A DNA stretch of 64,000 bases from Congeria kusceri (Eukaryota > Mollusca > Bivalvia > Myida > Dreissenidae), in NCBI GenBank assembly GCA_027627225.1, contig CM051029.1:70666578-70730577 (forward strand). Direction: 5' to 3'. How positions within the stretch are numbered: the stretch's first letter is position 1; every line of letters starts with the position of its first letter. The notes beneath the pieces were generated by a model, which saw only the letters and a program-made list of their open reading frames with translations, was not told the DNA's origin and made no database searches. Made by a program: the position numbers and the translations under genes. Below are positions 44,701 through 55,656 of this stretch, one piece after another.

Positions 44701-47700
44701 AAATGGTCAGTTCTTTTTCTCTTATCTCCAATCATAAAAGTCCATTTCAGGGTATCTGTTAGGGACCCAGTCTAAATAGCAGGTAAATGGTTAGTTCTTT
44801 TTCTCCTATCTCCAATCATAAAAGGAGATTTCAGTGTATCTGTGAGGGACACAGTGTAAGTGGCAGGTCAATAACCAGTTCATTTGCTCTGATCTCCAAT
44901 CCTATTTAGGCATCCAGCTGAATGAAAGCCTCCACAGGTCATCTGTGAGAATATCAGTTTAAAGGGCAGGTAAGTGAGGTTTGATGTGAGTGCATTTGCA
45001 CCCATCAACAGCCTTATTTAAGCACCTGGGGCATTAAGTCCTTCTACAAGGTATCGGGAAGGTGACCAGTTTATGTGATACTTAAGTTGCAAGTCAATTT
45101 GACCCATCTTAAATATAAATTTATACGAACCATATAAAACTTCATCAGCTTTATAACCATTATCGTCATCATCACCAGAATCATCATCAGCATCATTATC
45201 ATCATTATATTCATCATCATCACTGACAATTATAATTAAAATGTCTAGGAATACTGAGCTGACCTGTTTAAGAATTGAATGTTAATTTTCTGCCTTTCAT
45301 CTGTGTATGAACTGTTAGGAAAATGACACCTAATTTGCATAAACGCCAATATGCATAAATTAGGAGTACTTTTCACGACAGTTCATACACCTATGAAATG
45401 GAGAAAATTACTATTCAGTTCTTATAATTACAACCCAAAATGGATGTTAAATGTTATTTTAACTTTATAATGGACACAACTGCTCCCTTTGTATAATTTT
45501 TTTTCTAGAGTGACGTGTAGCCTCTGGTGTAGGAATCCCCGTTTCAGTTTGGTTTCATTTTCGTCAAACGGCACATTTTGAATTTCTAATATCTCGTCAG
45601 ACATTTCAAATAGCTGTGTATCATTTTGAAGTGGTATTTCTGGTAAATACAACTCAAAATTCCCAATAAATGCATTAAAAATTTCATTGTCTGCAACACC
45701 GGCAACCGATTAATCAGCCATTTTGTTTAGGAAAATAATGACATCATTTCGCAAATACTGGATGAAAAAGTAAACATCGTAAACGTTTGTGCAAAACAAT
45801 GGCATCATGATGTCAAAGTAGTACGGTCATGAATAATAACGAGGTAATTGGCATTCACAGGCAATTCATTGAGGTATGAATGACAGGTCACATGGGCACA
45901 TTATCCAATCAGAATGCAGCGTATACGTGAAAATACAGAAAGTTGTAATTATTATTCTGTAAACGTATATACAAGTTAAACATATAAGTTCAACAGTTTT
46001 CATCCAGTCTTCACCAAACTTCATAAAAATGTTTGTTGGCATAATATCTAGGTAAAGTTAGATAATTAGCCAAATCACCCCAGGAATTGTAGAGTTATGG
46101 CCCTTGAATTATCTTAAATTTGCCTTTTCAGACGTTTCCGTTCTCTAGGTCCAACAGTTTTCATCCGATCTTAACCAAACTTCATGAAATTGTTTGATAA
46201 CCAGCAAAATTGCCCCAGGAATTGTGGAGTTATTGACCTTGAATTATCTAAAATTGGCCTTTTTAGCGGTTTCTGTCTCTTAAGTCCAAAAGTTCATAGC
46301 CGGTCTTCACCAAACTTGATGAAAATCGTTGTAAGCGTATTATTTTGGTTAAGTTCGATAATAACCAAATTGTTCAAGTTACTGTGGAGTTACAGCCCTT
46401 GATTATCTAGAATTAGCCTGATTAGCTATTTTAACTTACAAAGGGCATAATTGTTTTACAAACAGCTCTTGTTTATATCTATGTGTACAGGAGTACGATG
46501 CCACCGAATTGGTAAAGGAGTACTCAGGACCTGACCTGAACATCCTTATAGATCAGGGCAAGGGAGACAACTTCTACGTGGAGGGACAACTCCTGCCCGA
46601 TAACCTGTCAGCAGCATGTGCGTCCAACAATGTGCCTATCAATCTGAGGATACATGAGGTACCATGTTGTTATCTTAGGCAGCCTATTGCAGGGAAGTAA
46701 TAAGTGCACTAGTATGTTATCTACCTGTATCATACACATTAGGGGGTATATAGGAATCACTTTGTCCTGTCGGTCCGTCCGTACCGAAATATGTCCAGAC
46801 TCTCATTTCCCTATGCTTCGAATGATTTCAAATGACTTGCCTTAAACGTTAACCTAAATGAGATGGTGTGTTGCGTGCAAAAATCTGATGACTACTTTTA
46901 AGGTCAAGTTGATACTTTGAAGTCAAAGGTCAAAATGGAGCACTTTATTGTCAAAATAGAGCTCTGACTTCCACATGAATTGCAGTATTTTGGAATAACT
47001 TTGCAAATATGTTAACCTATATAAGATGGTGTGTCGTGCACAAAACCTGGATGGCTACTATGAAGGTCATGGTCACACTTTGAGGTCAAAGATGGAAACA
47101 AAATACTTAATTCTCAAAATAGGACTTGTCGAAGCTCTAATGTCCCCATGCATTGAAGGATTTTAAAATAAGTTGGCACAAATGGTAACCTATATAAAAC
47201 AGATTGACACACACACACAAATAGATGGCTACCATAAAGGTTAAGGTCATATTTTGAGGTCAAGGTCGAACTAGAGCGCTTTATTATTGAAATACTGCTT
47301 GTTAAGGCAGTAACATCCCAATGCATAGAAGGATTTGGAAATAACTTGGAACACATGTTAACCTACATAAGGCGGTGTGTCTTGCACATGAACTGGATGG
47401 CTACCATAAAGGTCAAGGTCATACTTTAAGGTCAAAGGTCAAAATAAAATGCTTAATTATCAAAGTGTGGCTTGTCCAAGCTCCAACTTACCCATATATT
47501 GAATGAATTTGAAATAACTTGGCACAAATGTTAACTAATATGAGATGGTGTGTCGCGTGCATAAACCAGATGGTTACTTAAAAGGTCATGGTCATACTTT
47601 GAGATCAAATGTCAAAATAAAGCACCTTCTTGTTGCATTTCGTTTCTGCTCAATAACTTCTTAATGCCTTGAAAGATTTTAATATTACTTCAGAGCATTA

Positions 47701-48237
47701 TTCCACATGACTAAACCAAGTGTAGCTCACATGTCCCATGCTTATCAATCAAATCAGGTCAAATATATGTGAATAGTTTCTGCTTGTAATCACCTGGCTT
47801 GCCAATTTTTCCTTTTGTGCAGTTCATTTAGTCAGTCAATACATTGCTCAGTGTTAAAGCAATACAACTGCAAAGCTCTTCATCTGTGTCAAAGCGGTGT
47901 GGGGGGGTATTAAGCACCTACAGTAATAGCTCTAATTTGAATGGAATATTAGGTAAAAATTAGTAATTGTATGAACATTGCATCTCAGGAACTAGAATTA
48001 GAACTAGAACAGTTGTACAGAAGAACCATTTTGCTTTATTTATCGTCGGTCCCAGTTTTACTCGCACTAAGCAATTAATTGATGTGTCAAGTTAAGTTTA
48101 CTCTTCTCAATTAATCATATGCAGTTGTCACACTAATTCCTTTATTCCATTGCCAGGGTTACGACCACAGCTACTATTTCATTGCCACATTCATCGAGGA
48201 GCACATCAGCCATCACGCCAAGTTTCTCTGCCAATGA
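35782..48237 (+). CDS. ESD: S-formylglutathione hydrolase (esterase D), complete, 8 exons
   Basis: Coding exons: 35782-35852, 36693-36781, 39188-39286, 42963-43087, 43518-43582, 44398-44551, 46491-46658, 48157-48237. All borders are AG/GT and phases match, giving 283 codons plus TGA; the human protein is 282 aa. The enzyme hydrolyses S-formylglutathione to glutathione and formate in cytosolic formaldehyde detoxification. Recognisable blocks are [65 protein letters not shown] and [16 protein letters not shown]. The triad is Ser150 (codon split by the exon 5/6 junction), Asp227 and His261. An acceptor AG just before the start region (exon from 35772) suggests an upstream non-coding exon. Introns 1, 2, 3, 5 and 6 carry minisatellites or mobile elements, but the coding sequence is intact. 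Confidence 0.97.
35985..36420. repeat. 37-bp minisatellite in ESD intron 1
   Basis: About 12 almost perfect copies of GATAAGGGGGAAACCACC plus TACAGCACCCATACTTGCA. High identity between copies indicates recent expansion or homogenisation. From its end to exon 2 at 36693 is plain intron. Confidence 0.95.
36782..38300. other. ESD intron 2, first part
   Basis: A short imperfect duplication near 36790-36995 (TAGTTTCACACTCAAGTC and GGGTTGAGYGTTAAACT occur twice). Otherwise AT-rich intron without a recognised family. Confidence 0.5.
38312..38445. repeat. Long inverted repeat (fold-back)
   Basis: Left arm GTGTGATAACGCGTGATATC then ACCGGAAAGGGAGATAATT. Right arm AATTGTCTCCCTTTCCAGTG then GATAATATCACGCATTATCA. 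The arms are about 45 bp with a loop near 40 bp. It lies in ESD intron 2. Confidence 0.85.
38885..39125. repeat. Dispersed repeat, MITE-free copy
   Basis: Matches 23275-23770 without the MITE, so it preserves the empty target (TTGATTATATTAGTTTCC). It ends about 60 bp before ESD exon 3. Confidence 0.75.
39345..39460. mobile_element. Left end of a TTAA-type TIR element (D)
   Basis: TTAA (39341-39344) is followed by AGGGACTTGTTCACACC, then AT- and T-rich sequence, as in elements A and B. No matching right end (reverse complement) was found before element C at 40978. It may be truncated or hold later insertions. A degenerate tRNA-like stretch read on the minus strand occurs at about 40540-40600. 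Confidence 0.5.
39745..40425. repeat. Dispersed repeat with three ~155-bp modules
   Basis: Opens ACCCCCACAAACGAAGTTG then GTGGGGTATATAGG, followed by GTCCGTCGGTCTG. Three modules each carry GGCTTGACATATTCAAATAA and CAAACCACTAAATTTTGACA. It closes GTGGGGGTATATCTGTCAC. Non-coding; same general class as 18010 and 46743. Confidence 0.75.
40978..42531. mobile_element. TTAA-flanked TIR element C with tRNA-like core and minisatellite
   Basis: TTAA (40974-40977) precedes AGGGACTATGTCA, and TGACATAGACCCT precedes TTAA (42532-42535). The core at about 41228-41315 is tRNA-like: A-box TAGCGCAGTTGGTTAAAGTG, B-box GAGTTCGATACCC, and a CTAAG/CTTAG outer pairing. A T-tract follows, then the 66-bp array. Same plan as element A but a different TIR sequence beyond AGGGAC. 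It lies in ESD intron 3. Confidence 0.8.
41391..42510. repeat. 66-bp minisatellite with two alternating variants (17 units)
   Basis: The unit contains GCAGCTATCTTAGTATAGCT, CATTTCTGTCACATAATATC and TTTAGTGCAATAGGAAGTA. Diagnostic differences are ATGCAG or ATTCAG at the start, and CATAAT..TTTTT or CACAAT..TTATA in the middle. From unit 5 on, the CACAAT type alternates with the CATAAT type, with one CATAAT pair at units 10-11. This suggests two-unit (132-bp) amplification. Confidence 0.92.
42620..42915. repeat. 32-bp minisatellite just before ESD exon 4
   Basis: About nine copies of TATATCCAAGTGCAATGATT plus GGATGCATTGCG. It ends about 47 bp upstream of the exon 4 acceptor at 42961-42962, so array changes approach the branch-point region. 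Confidence 0.92.
43630..44337. mobile_element. Left-truncated relative of the TAGGGATGGG element
   Basis: The right end CAGTATTTGTCGCCATCCCT parallels that of 11391-12367 (CAGTGTTCGGCCCCATCCCT). Both sides are full of ATTCGAATA palindromes, but the left terminal repeat is missing. An internal GATGGTG-rich microsatellite lies at 44145-44225. It ends 60 bp before ESD exon 6. Confidence 0.6.
44516..45080 (+). repeat. Intronic echoes of the ESD exon 6 3' end and donor
   Basis: After the true exon end (CTGGGAGATGACCAGTCTAA, then TTGGCAG and GTAAGG), intron 6 has about five degraded copies spaced roughly 83 bp apart. Each has GAGGGACCCAGTCTAA-like sequence and a donor-like GCAGGTAAATGG (about 44616, 44696, 44779, 44863, 44965). 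A longer echo at about 44975-45075 matches more of the exon (GTGAGTGCATTTGCACCCAT, then GCACCTGGGGCATTAA). Confidence 0.8.
45298..45395. repeat. Palindromic element
   Basis: TGTATGAACTGT is mirrored by ACAGTTCATACA. At the centre CCTAATTTGCATA is mirrored by TATGCATAAATTAGG. About 100 bp in all; it could form a hairpin. In ESD intron 6. Confidence 0.8.
45428..45723 (-). pseudogene. Short degenerate ORF, possibly a transposon fragment
   Basis: On the minus strand, CAAAATGGCTGAT is followed at once by TAA. Then about 98 codons stay open in the same frame ([20 protein letters not shown], then [13 protein letters not shown]). The start-then-stop layout looks like a nonsense-mutated first exon. 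I do not recognise the family. The adjacent palindrome suggests a mobile origin. Confidence 0.3.
45986..46465. repeat. Three ~130-bp degenerate tandem modules
   Basis: Each module has AACAGTTTTCATCC or a variant, CTTCACCAAACTTCATRAAA, GGAATTGTGGAGTTA and CCCTTGAATTATCT. Non-coding, in ESD intron 6, ending just before exon 7. Confidence 0.75.
46743..47905. repeat. Dispersed repeat with ~175-bp modules rich in AAGGTCAAGGTC
   Basis: Opens GGGGGTATATAGGAATCAC, then GTCGGTCCGTCCG. Five or six modules carry GAGATGGTGTGTCGYG, GGATGGCTACYATAAAGGTC and TTTGAGGTCAAAGGTCAAAA. It closes GTGTGGGGGGGTATTAAGC. It has the same start and end logic as 39745. In ESD intron 7. Confidence 0.78.
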
Positions 48238-48584
48238 CTACCACTGCAGCATTTGCAGCAACAGTCGCACAAACTGTAGTATTTTGATCAACGTTATGTT
48301 TTACAACATTTGTCAATAAGTATTGTGAACATGAAATGGAACATGATGCTTACCAGTTGTTTTCTAATACATGTTTTGATTTATGAATGTTGTATATTTT
48401 CTGGAATGGGTACATTTGTGTTAAAACTGTATAGATGTTACCTGTCGACCAAATGAGTCTGATTTTGTGCATTTGTGTATTCTTCTTCTGTAAACACAAT
48501 CAATATTTTTGAAGTTTAAAAGCAATTATTGTCAATTATGTTGTTTGATGTATGCCAAACTATGTATGCTGAGTGCACATTTTA

Positions 48585-48590
48585 AATAAA
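48585..48590 (+). terminator. Poly(A) signal of ESD
   Basis: AATAAA lies about 350 bp after the ESD stop codon at 48235-48237, in an AT-rich 3' UTR. Confidence 0.7.
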
Positions 48591-48639
48591 ATATATCATT
48601 ATTTCTTACTTGAATATATGTGTTTTCCTATAATATTTA

Positions 48640-49330
48640 CAATCCCCACTTAATTCAATTCGCCTGATTCCGTCCTCAATGTGTGTTTTGAAGACCAATA
48701 TTTAAGAATCTGAAAGAAATAATCTGCAATGTTCTGTCTTCATTCATCACATACACGTGTTATTTTAATGGCTTTCTGGTTTTGAAAGAAATATCATTCA
48801 GTACTGTCATACTTGGTAATATGTAAACGATGGACACATCTAAAAGTTTTAAACAATATCAGTACAGGAATATAGCCACTAAACATGTATATTAATATAA
48901 AATCATTCAAATATTGTAAAGTCTATTAATGTTTATATTTTATATGTAAAAGGGTATTTATAATAATTATGTAAATGTAAAATGTAGGTACTAACATGAA
49001 ACTTTAAAATAAGCCACATCAATATAAGAGTGCATTTCTTTTTTTACCACCTGCACAATTAATCAACGTAACCGTTTATCAAACGTAATTAAATTCGTTA
49101 AGTATTCTATATACCCTTGTATTTTTTACAATATAATAAGCAAATATTTTATTCCAGAATTCATATCTTTCTTACTGAACTAGAGCATCAACCTGGATAA
49201 TCACACAGGTAAATGAATTAGTTGTCAAACCGATGTGATGAATTATAATGTATTGTATCATGTTGGCAATAATTTGTACAACAGCAGTTTCCCCATTCCG
49301 ATAGCACTATTCGACGGTAATGTATGGTAT
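48640..49330. other. Intergenic spacer between ESD and the NHL-like gene
   Basis: AT-rich sequence between two convergent genes. A short local echo (TGTATTGTATCATG, ATTTGTACAACAGCAG against GTATGGTATCACG, ATTTTGTACATCAGCAG) lies at 49250-49365. Nothing else recognised. Confidence 0.5.
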
Positions 49331-49335
49331 CACGT

Positions 49336-50151
49336 TTATGATATTTTGTACATCAGCAGCTTCTTCCTTCCGATAGCACGATTCGACACCGCCAATCTAG
49401 TGCCATCTTTATTCATACACAGACTGTACGGACAACGCATGTCCACTCGGTACGTAGCGAGTATGGCACCATCCACTGTCAGGTGCACGATGGAGTGTTT
49501 GTTCTCACTGCGCACCAGCACCGTGTCACCAGGCCCGACACACGCACCAATTGGTTCCTGTATGTTCTCATCAGTGACTGCTCTAGACGTGCCCTTCACG
49601 GTGTCGTACATGTACACTGTGTGAGCGAGCCTGTCAGTCAGTACCAACGTGTTCTTAGACTGTACATACGTGCACTTACTTTCTCCATGTTTATATGTCT
49701 TAGAAAACACTACATGATCAAAGTCAGACTCCACACCGTCCGCTGTTATCATTCTAGCAGAACGTGGATAATGGTACGTACTTACAACCATGTTTGATGT
49801 GGTCATGCAGCATATAGAGAAGACCTTGGATGATAGTTTGATTTGCCTTGTCAGACTGGTGACATTGTCAGGACTCACGGACAGGAGACAGACGGTATTG
49901 TTCAATGTCACTGCGATTTCATTCTGGGAAAAGCATACAACGTCATATGGGTATGTCTTGAACTTGTATGGTGTTCCTTGTCTCTGCAGTCGGTCATTCA
50001 GTATGATGCATTTCCAGTTCATGTTATCCACGGCTACAACTCGCCCATCCGACAGGAATTCCAGTCCAGTGAGGAAAGGTTCCTTCTCATCGTCTCCAGT
50101 TAAGGATGACCCGTTTTATTTGAACTGACTGACTGCTGGCACTAGAAGATC
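49336..50151 (-). CDS. C-terminal exon of a TRIM/NHL-like beta-propeller protein (frame-broken)
   Basis: The minus strand is open for 260 codons back to the in-frame TAA at 50118. It contains blade-like strands such as FLTGLEFLSDGRVVAVDN, VVCFSQNEIAVTLNN, IQEPIGACVGPGDTVLV, SIVHLTVDGAI and CPYSLCMNKDGTRLAVSN. This is the pattern of the NHL/beta-propeller ends of the many TRIM-like proteins of bivalves. A TTTTAG acceptor gives an exon start at 50151. From there a second frame reads SSSASSQSVQIK and meets the propeller frame across an AAAA run at about 50113-50116, shifted by one base. The start phase (two nt) fits the 75-nt linker exons at 52182, 55582 and 58776. RING, B-box and coiled-coil exons are not in the window. 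A truncated or dying paralogue, or a sequencing indel, are the alternatives. Confidence 0.7.
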
Positions 50152-50861
50152 CTAAAACAAAACTTTCTGATGAATATCGCAGCTTACAAAACCAATAATA
50201 CCAAGTACAATTAGAATTCTAACTAGACAGATCAAATATCGTGTAACCAGATTGTTTATTTGTTCATTAATACAGTTAATACAAAAATTTTACTACATGT
50301 AGATCTATATAAATTAATCTGTGACGTGAATATAATATTTAAAATTAGCTATCATACACCTATAAAAAAGGATTTTTTTTAAATTTCAGTTGGGATTACA
50401 CATAAATAATGTAACAACGTGTAACTTGGTTCTTTAATACATGTATGTCTTAAAAAAATGAAGTGTCTTGCGAAAATGGAGTTTAAAACGTTATATGGAC
50501 CTCGTAAAGACACATTCGACAATGCACAAATGAACAAACGTTTGCTAAAATACCGCGGCTTTTATGTGTATGATAGCTGCATTATGACATGAAGGCCCTA
50601 TTTTTTTTAACATTAACTTGATTATCACGAAAGTCAAAATACATGGACAGACTCACCATCACAATATAATATTTAAAAACTCTCCAAACGCATGAATTAC
50701 AATTCATTAACAATTTATGCATTCGCGTGTATCTTTATTCCTGAAAAGCAAGTAATTTAATATTTCGAAAAATAAAGACAGCTGCCTTCTTTTGTATCCT
50801 GCCTTGTGGATATATCAGTAGTCACTATTGTTACGAATTGGCGCGTAGGAGCAGGGCCGCA

Positions 50862-50881
50862 GGAGCCGCGATTGCGGCTCC
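50862..50881. repeat. Perfect GC-rich hairpin
   Basis: GGAGCCGC, loop GATT, GCGGCTCC: an 8-bp perfect stem in otherwise AT-rich DNA. It lies 130 bp left of the tandem triplication. Function unknown. Confidence 0.6.
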
Positions 50882-52181
50882 AATATTTTGGTGAGCTTTT
50901 TTTTCGAAAATCATAGCTTTAAGATTTCTCACTGGTCTGCTGCTGTTAAGAAAACGTGCCCGCGGCTACAATTAGATTGGGCCCACGCCTGCAATAGACG
51001 AGGGGTCGCGATACTGATTAATTTTGTTCGTTCGTTAATAAACCGGTATCCAACCTGTCAGAACGCTTTCGAGAATTGGCGGATAACTGCTTTAACTCTA
51101 ATTGAAACACGAGGTAAGATACCAATTTATGAATTGGAAATTGTCGGATTACTGCTCCAACTCTAATTGAAACACGAGGTAATTACCACAGTTATGCTTT
51201 GAACAGATGACTACCCATTATTGATCTAAACAATAACCATTAAATGTATGGCCAATAAATATAATTTTTTTTTTTGCAAAGAAAAATGCGTGAAAACTTT
51301 CCATCATTTCTTTCTTTAACGGTCTAGCCGAAATACTGATCAATATTAATTTCTGATTATTAAAATGTGTAATTGAGTTAACTTGATACAATGCTCAAGT
51401 TCTTTTGTTGACATTTACATGCAGCTATTTTACTGTGTCTTTCTTAACTCCAAAGTTCATAAAAATGGATGTTCCTAACCAACCTCGAAATATTGAATTT
51501 CCCAACGATCATTTGGCTTCAAAAATGTTGTTACATGCTATAAGATATCTAAGTAAACAGCTTACTATTGTTCAACCCTGGGTCTTTATTCAATTTTAGA
51601 TTTTTTTCTGACCTTGAAATAATGAAATAAATTATCAAACTGCGTATCGTGAATCACCACTTTCAGCAAAAAACAATGCAATAATTACCGTTTATTACAT
51701 CGACAATTTTTTTTAAAAATTTCTTGTCTGGAAGGGGATACCCCGCCCGCACCCATCCCTTCCTCGGCCCCATTGTTCATGAGCTTCCTATGATGACGAT
51801 GATGATGATCAATTTATTATTGAACGTTCATGTCGTGCCTGATAAATGGGGTTAGAGCTACTCCACGGCTAAGGAAATGCTATAATAATTGGCAACAATC
51901 ACATTTTATAATGACTGTAAAAAATCTATTTTGGTATATTTCTTATGTTAATTACTTTGGGTGGATGTCGTTTATAAAAACACGTCTGCACAGCTTCATG
52001 ACGCAAGGTCACGTCACGAATTGATGGATAAATAATTATAAAATTGCTAACATACGAGTTCTATTTTTCAGTTTACTAAAATAAAATGATACATACTACT
52101 GTTCTGTAAATTATATGTAAGGCTCAACTTTAAATGTTTCTACATACATCATATCTGCGTTAACAATATTCCGTTGTATAC

Positions 52182-52256
52182 CTTTATAAGAAACATTAGT
52201 GTCCTTGCTTCCTTCAGACGACCCCTGTCCTTCTGTTGGACTTGTTTGCACAGCAT
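52182..52256 (-). CDS. 75-nt linker exon, unit 1
   Basis: Acceptor TTTTTTCAG before 52256; donor GTATAC after 52182. Length is divisible by three. Read in phase 1 it encodes a Ser/Thr/Gly/Glu-rich linker (AVQTSPTEGQGSSEGSKD, then TNVSYK). Its end phase joins the NHL exon starting at 50151 in the SSSASSQ frame. Low-complexity linker exons are common between the coiled coil and propeller of TRIM-like proteins. Confidence 0.5.
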
Positions 52257-55200
52257 CTGAAAAAAGCAACTCTCGGTGACAGTATTGAATCTTTCAAAAC
52301 AACGCGTTTTTCAGATAACAGACGTTACGAGTTATTACGATCGTCTTATATTTGTAATCGAACGCTTCCTTTATTGATTACTAGAAACAGAGACGAATGA
52401 GATACGTATATTAGAAAACCAAAACTAAATGGTTGTAACTAAATCACCTAACTATAACAATTTGCTATAAATAGTAAATGACACCGTCATTGTATGGCCA
52501 AATCATTTAATATGGATATTTAGTCGATGCTGGTCACAAAAAAATCAAATACATAAACAAATCACTTAAAGTATTGAACAAAATAGCTATGTTGTCATTT
52601 AGATAATGTGTTTAATGTAACTTGTATAATAAGTTGTAACGGTAAACATTGGTTTTACTGGAAATACAAAACACATATTCTGGTTCTATAACAACCAATT
52701 TTCTACACTGGCATAATTAGAATCAAAGTTAATTAAATGCTTCTTTTGATTGAATAGTAACTTTTTAATTTACTTCGATTAAAAAAATGCATGTTATCTA
52801 TTAAAACATACTAGAAGTAGACTGCAGTCGACATAAACGATTTTTCAAAAACGTTATGTGTCAGTGTGTATTATGTGAACATTCAACAATGTAGGTTTAA
52901 CAAAAAAAACAACAGCGGATTTAAAAGTAACAAGAAATGTCTTTAAAAAAGACAATCGGCGTTGAAATTAATATTGAGATGTCATTTAAAAATTACCTAA
53001 ACAGACGGCCAAGATGATCGGTTACGTGACTTCTCAGACCCCAGATTGTTTGGTCCCCACCAATATTAGGAGACTTATTGGACCCCTGATTTTTCGGACA
53101 CTATAAGAAAACTTCTCGGTCCCAAAAGTTAATTTGAGATAAATTTATTAATTTAAAAATTAAATACAATTATAATTAATATCTATGCTGTGAATAAACC
53201 AATCATACAGCTCCATGTTTCCACCAGTGATAAATGAAAAGCCAAAATAATTTAGGTTAATATAATTGTTATCTGAATTTGTCAAGTCAAGTTAACAAAT
53301 TAACAATGTAAGAACATAATTTCGGGAATGAATTAAAATTATAATATATCAGACGAGTCTATATAGTTATTTATAGTACCGGTAATATACCATTCATGTT
53401 AGTTATCTAATATAATAACGATCTGAAGTCAAATAAGCATTTATACTGTGTATCCCAATAAGAAGCAATAGCCAGTGAACATTCAGCGATTTTTTAAATG
53501 TTAAGACTTTCTTTTTGATAACGCAACCATAAAAATTCATTAGACTATGACGATTTTAAATTATATCAGCAGAAATATGATATATCAGGGGTTCCTGTGT
53601 ATAATTAGTATTTTGCAAATTGTGTATTCATGCTAGGCCAATAACAGTTCGACGTATTCCAAATCTTCTCTCATAACATTTTATCTATAGAAAATGTAGC
53701 ATCCTTTTATAGATTAAATAACATCTACTGGAGAAGTTGATAGAAAGATGCATTTTTAAATAATCGTTAATAAATCGTAACCACTATTTTAAATCAAATT
53801 AACAGTAAGTTTATAAATATAAATTCCCCATTTATTGAAATGTTTAGGTTTATGAGAATATGATTCTCTGAACGCTATTATTTATGCATGTACAAGTATA
53901 TTAACACAGCTATACAGCGGTTGCTGGCTACGCGCGCTATTTTTAGAATGACACTACTGTTTCTGGAATGTGATGAATTCGCTAGAATCAATGGGCTACA
54001 TGGAACGGCAACACAGTAAATGAGATTTATGAATGGGAACATTGCACAATTGCTATTTATAGAGCATCCGCTGATATAAAATGTAAGCTAAACAAAATAG
54101 TTATTTCGTTACGTGAATAAATATAGCATTCTGTTTGTGGCATATAATGAGAAAATACGTTCATAATTATCCTCAGTTCTAGAGTATATGTTGAAGATAT
54201 GTTTATAACTTCATTTTAACCGCTTATGTAAACAATTATGTAAGTTTTTAATCCCCCAAAGTATGCAACAGTTATTGGTATACGTTAAAGCATTGTTTGA
54301 AGTTTGCGTTCCCTAGAATTAGAAAATTTGCCCAATTCTATTGGAATTCAATTTTCCCGCTGCATAATTATCGCAAGAAAATCTGGGTCAAAAGTGATCT
54401 TAGACAGCTACGCCGAAAAACTGATTAATTTTGTTCGTTCGTTGATAAACCGGTACCCAACCTGTCAGAACGCTTACGAGAATTGGCGGATAACTGCTTT
54501 AACTCTAATTGAAACACGAGGTAAGATACCAATTTATGCATTGGAAATTGTCGGATTACTGCTCCAACTCTAATTGAAACACGAGGTAATTACCACAGTT
54601 ATGCTTTCAACAGATGACTACCCATTATTTATCTAAACAATAACCATTAAATGTATGGCCAATAAATATAATTTTGCAAAGAAAAATGCGTGAAAACTTT
54701 CCATCATTTCTTTCTTTAACGGTCTAGCCGAAATACTGATCAATATTAATTTCTGATTATTAAAATGTGTAATTGAGTTAACTTGATACAATGCTCAAGT
54801 TCTTTTGTTGACATTTACATGCAGCTATTTTACTGTGTCTTTCTTAACTCCAAAGTTCATAAAAATGGATGTTCCTAACCAACCTCGAAATATTGAATTT
54901 CCCAACGATCATTTGGCTTCAAAAATGTTGTTACATGCTATAAGATATCTAAGTAAACAGCTTACTATTGTTCAACCCTGGGTCTTTATTCAATTTTAGA
55001 TTTTTTTCTGACCTTGAAATAATGAAATAAATTATCAAACTGCGTATCGTGAATCACCACTTTCAGCAAAAAACAATGCAATAATTACCGTTTATTACAT
55101 CGACAATTTTTTTTAAAAATTTCTTGTCTGGAAGGGGATACCCCGCCCGCACCCATCCCTTCCTCGGCCCCATTGTTCATGAGCTTCCTATGATGACGAT

Positions 55201-55581
55201 GATGATGATCAATTTATTATTGAACGTTCATGTCGTGCCTGATAATTGGGGTTAGAACGACTCCACGGCTAAGGAAATGCTATAATAATTGGCAACAATC
55301 ACATTTTATAATGACTGTAAAAAATCTATTTTGGTATATTTCTTATGTTAATTACTTTGGGTGGATGTCGTTTATAAAAACACGTCTGCACAGCTTCATG
55401 ACGCAAGGTCACGTCACGAATTGATGGATAAATAATTATAAAATTGCTAACATACGAGTTCTATTTTTCAGTTTACTAAAATAAAATGATACATACTACT
55501 GTTCTGTAAATTATATGTAAGGCTCAACTTTAAATGTTTCTACATACATCATATCTGCGTTAACAATATTCCGTTGTATAC

Positions 55582-55656
55582 CTTTATAAGAAACATTAGT
55601 GTCCTTGCTTCCTTCAGACGACCCCTGTCCTTCTGTTGGACTTGTTTGCACAGCAT
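55582..55656 (-). CDS. 75-nt linker exon, unit 2
   Basis: Identical in sequence and splice sites to the unit 1 exon. Its presence in the second unit would let the transcript include one, two or three linker copies without changing frame. Confidence 0.45.

Noticed and set aside
49235..50128. Plus-strand frames of 86-129 codons
   Set aside because: Antisense shadows of the NHL-like exon, which has clear propeller-strand patterns.
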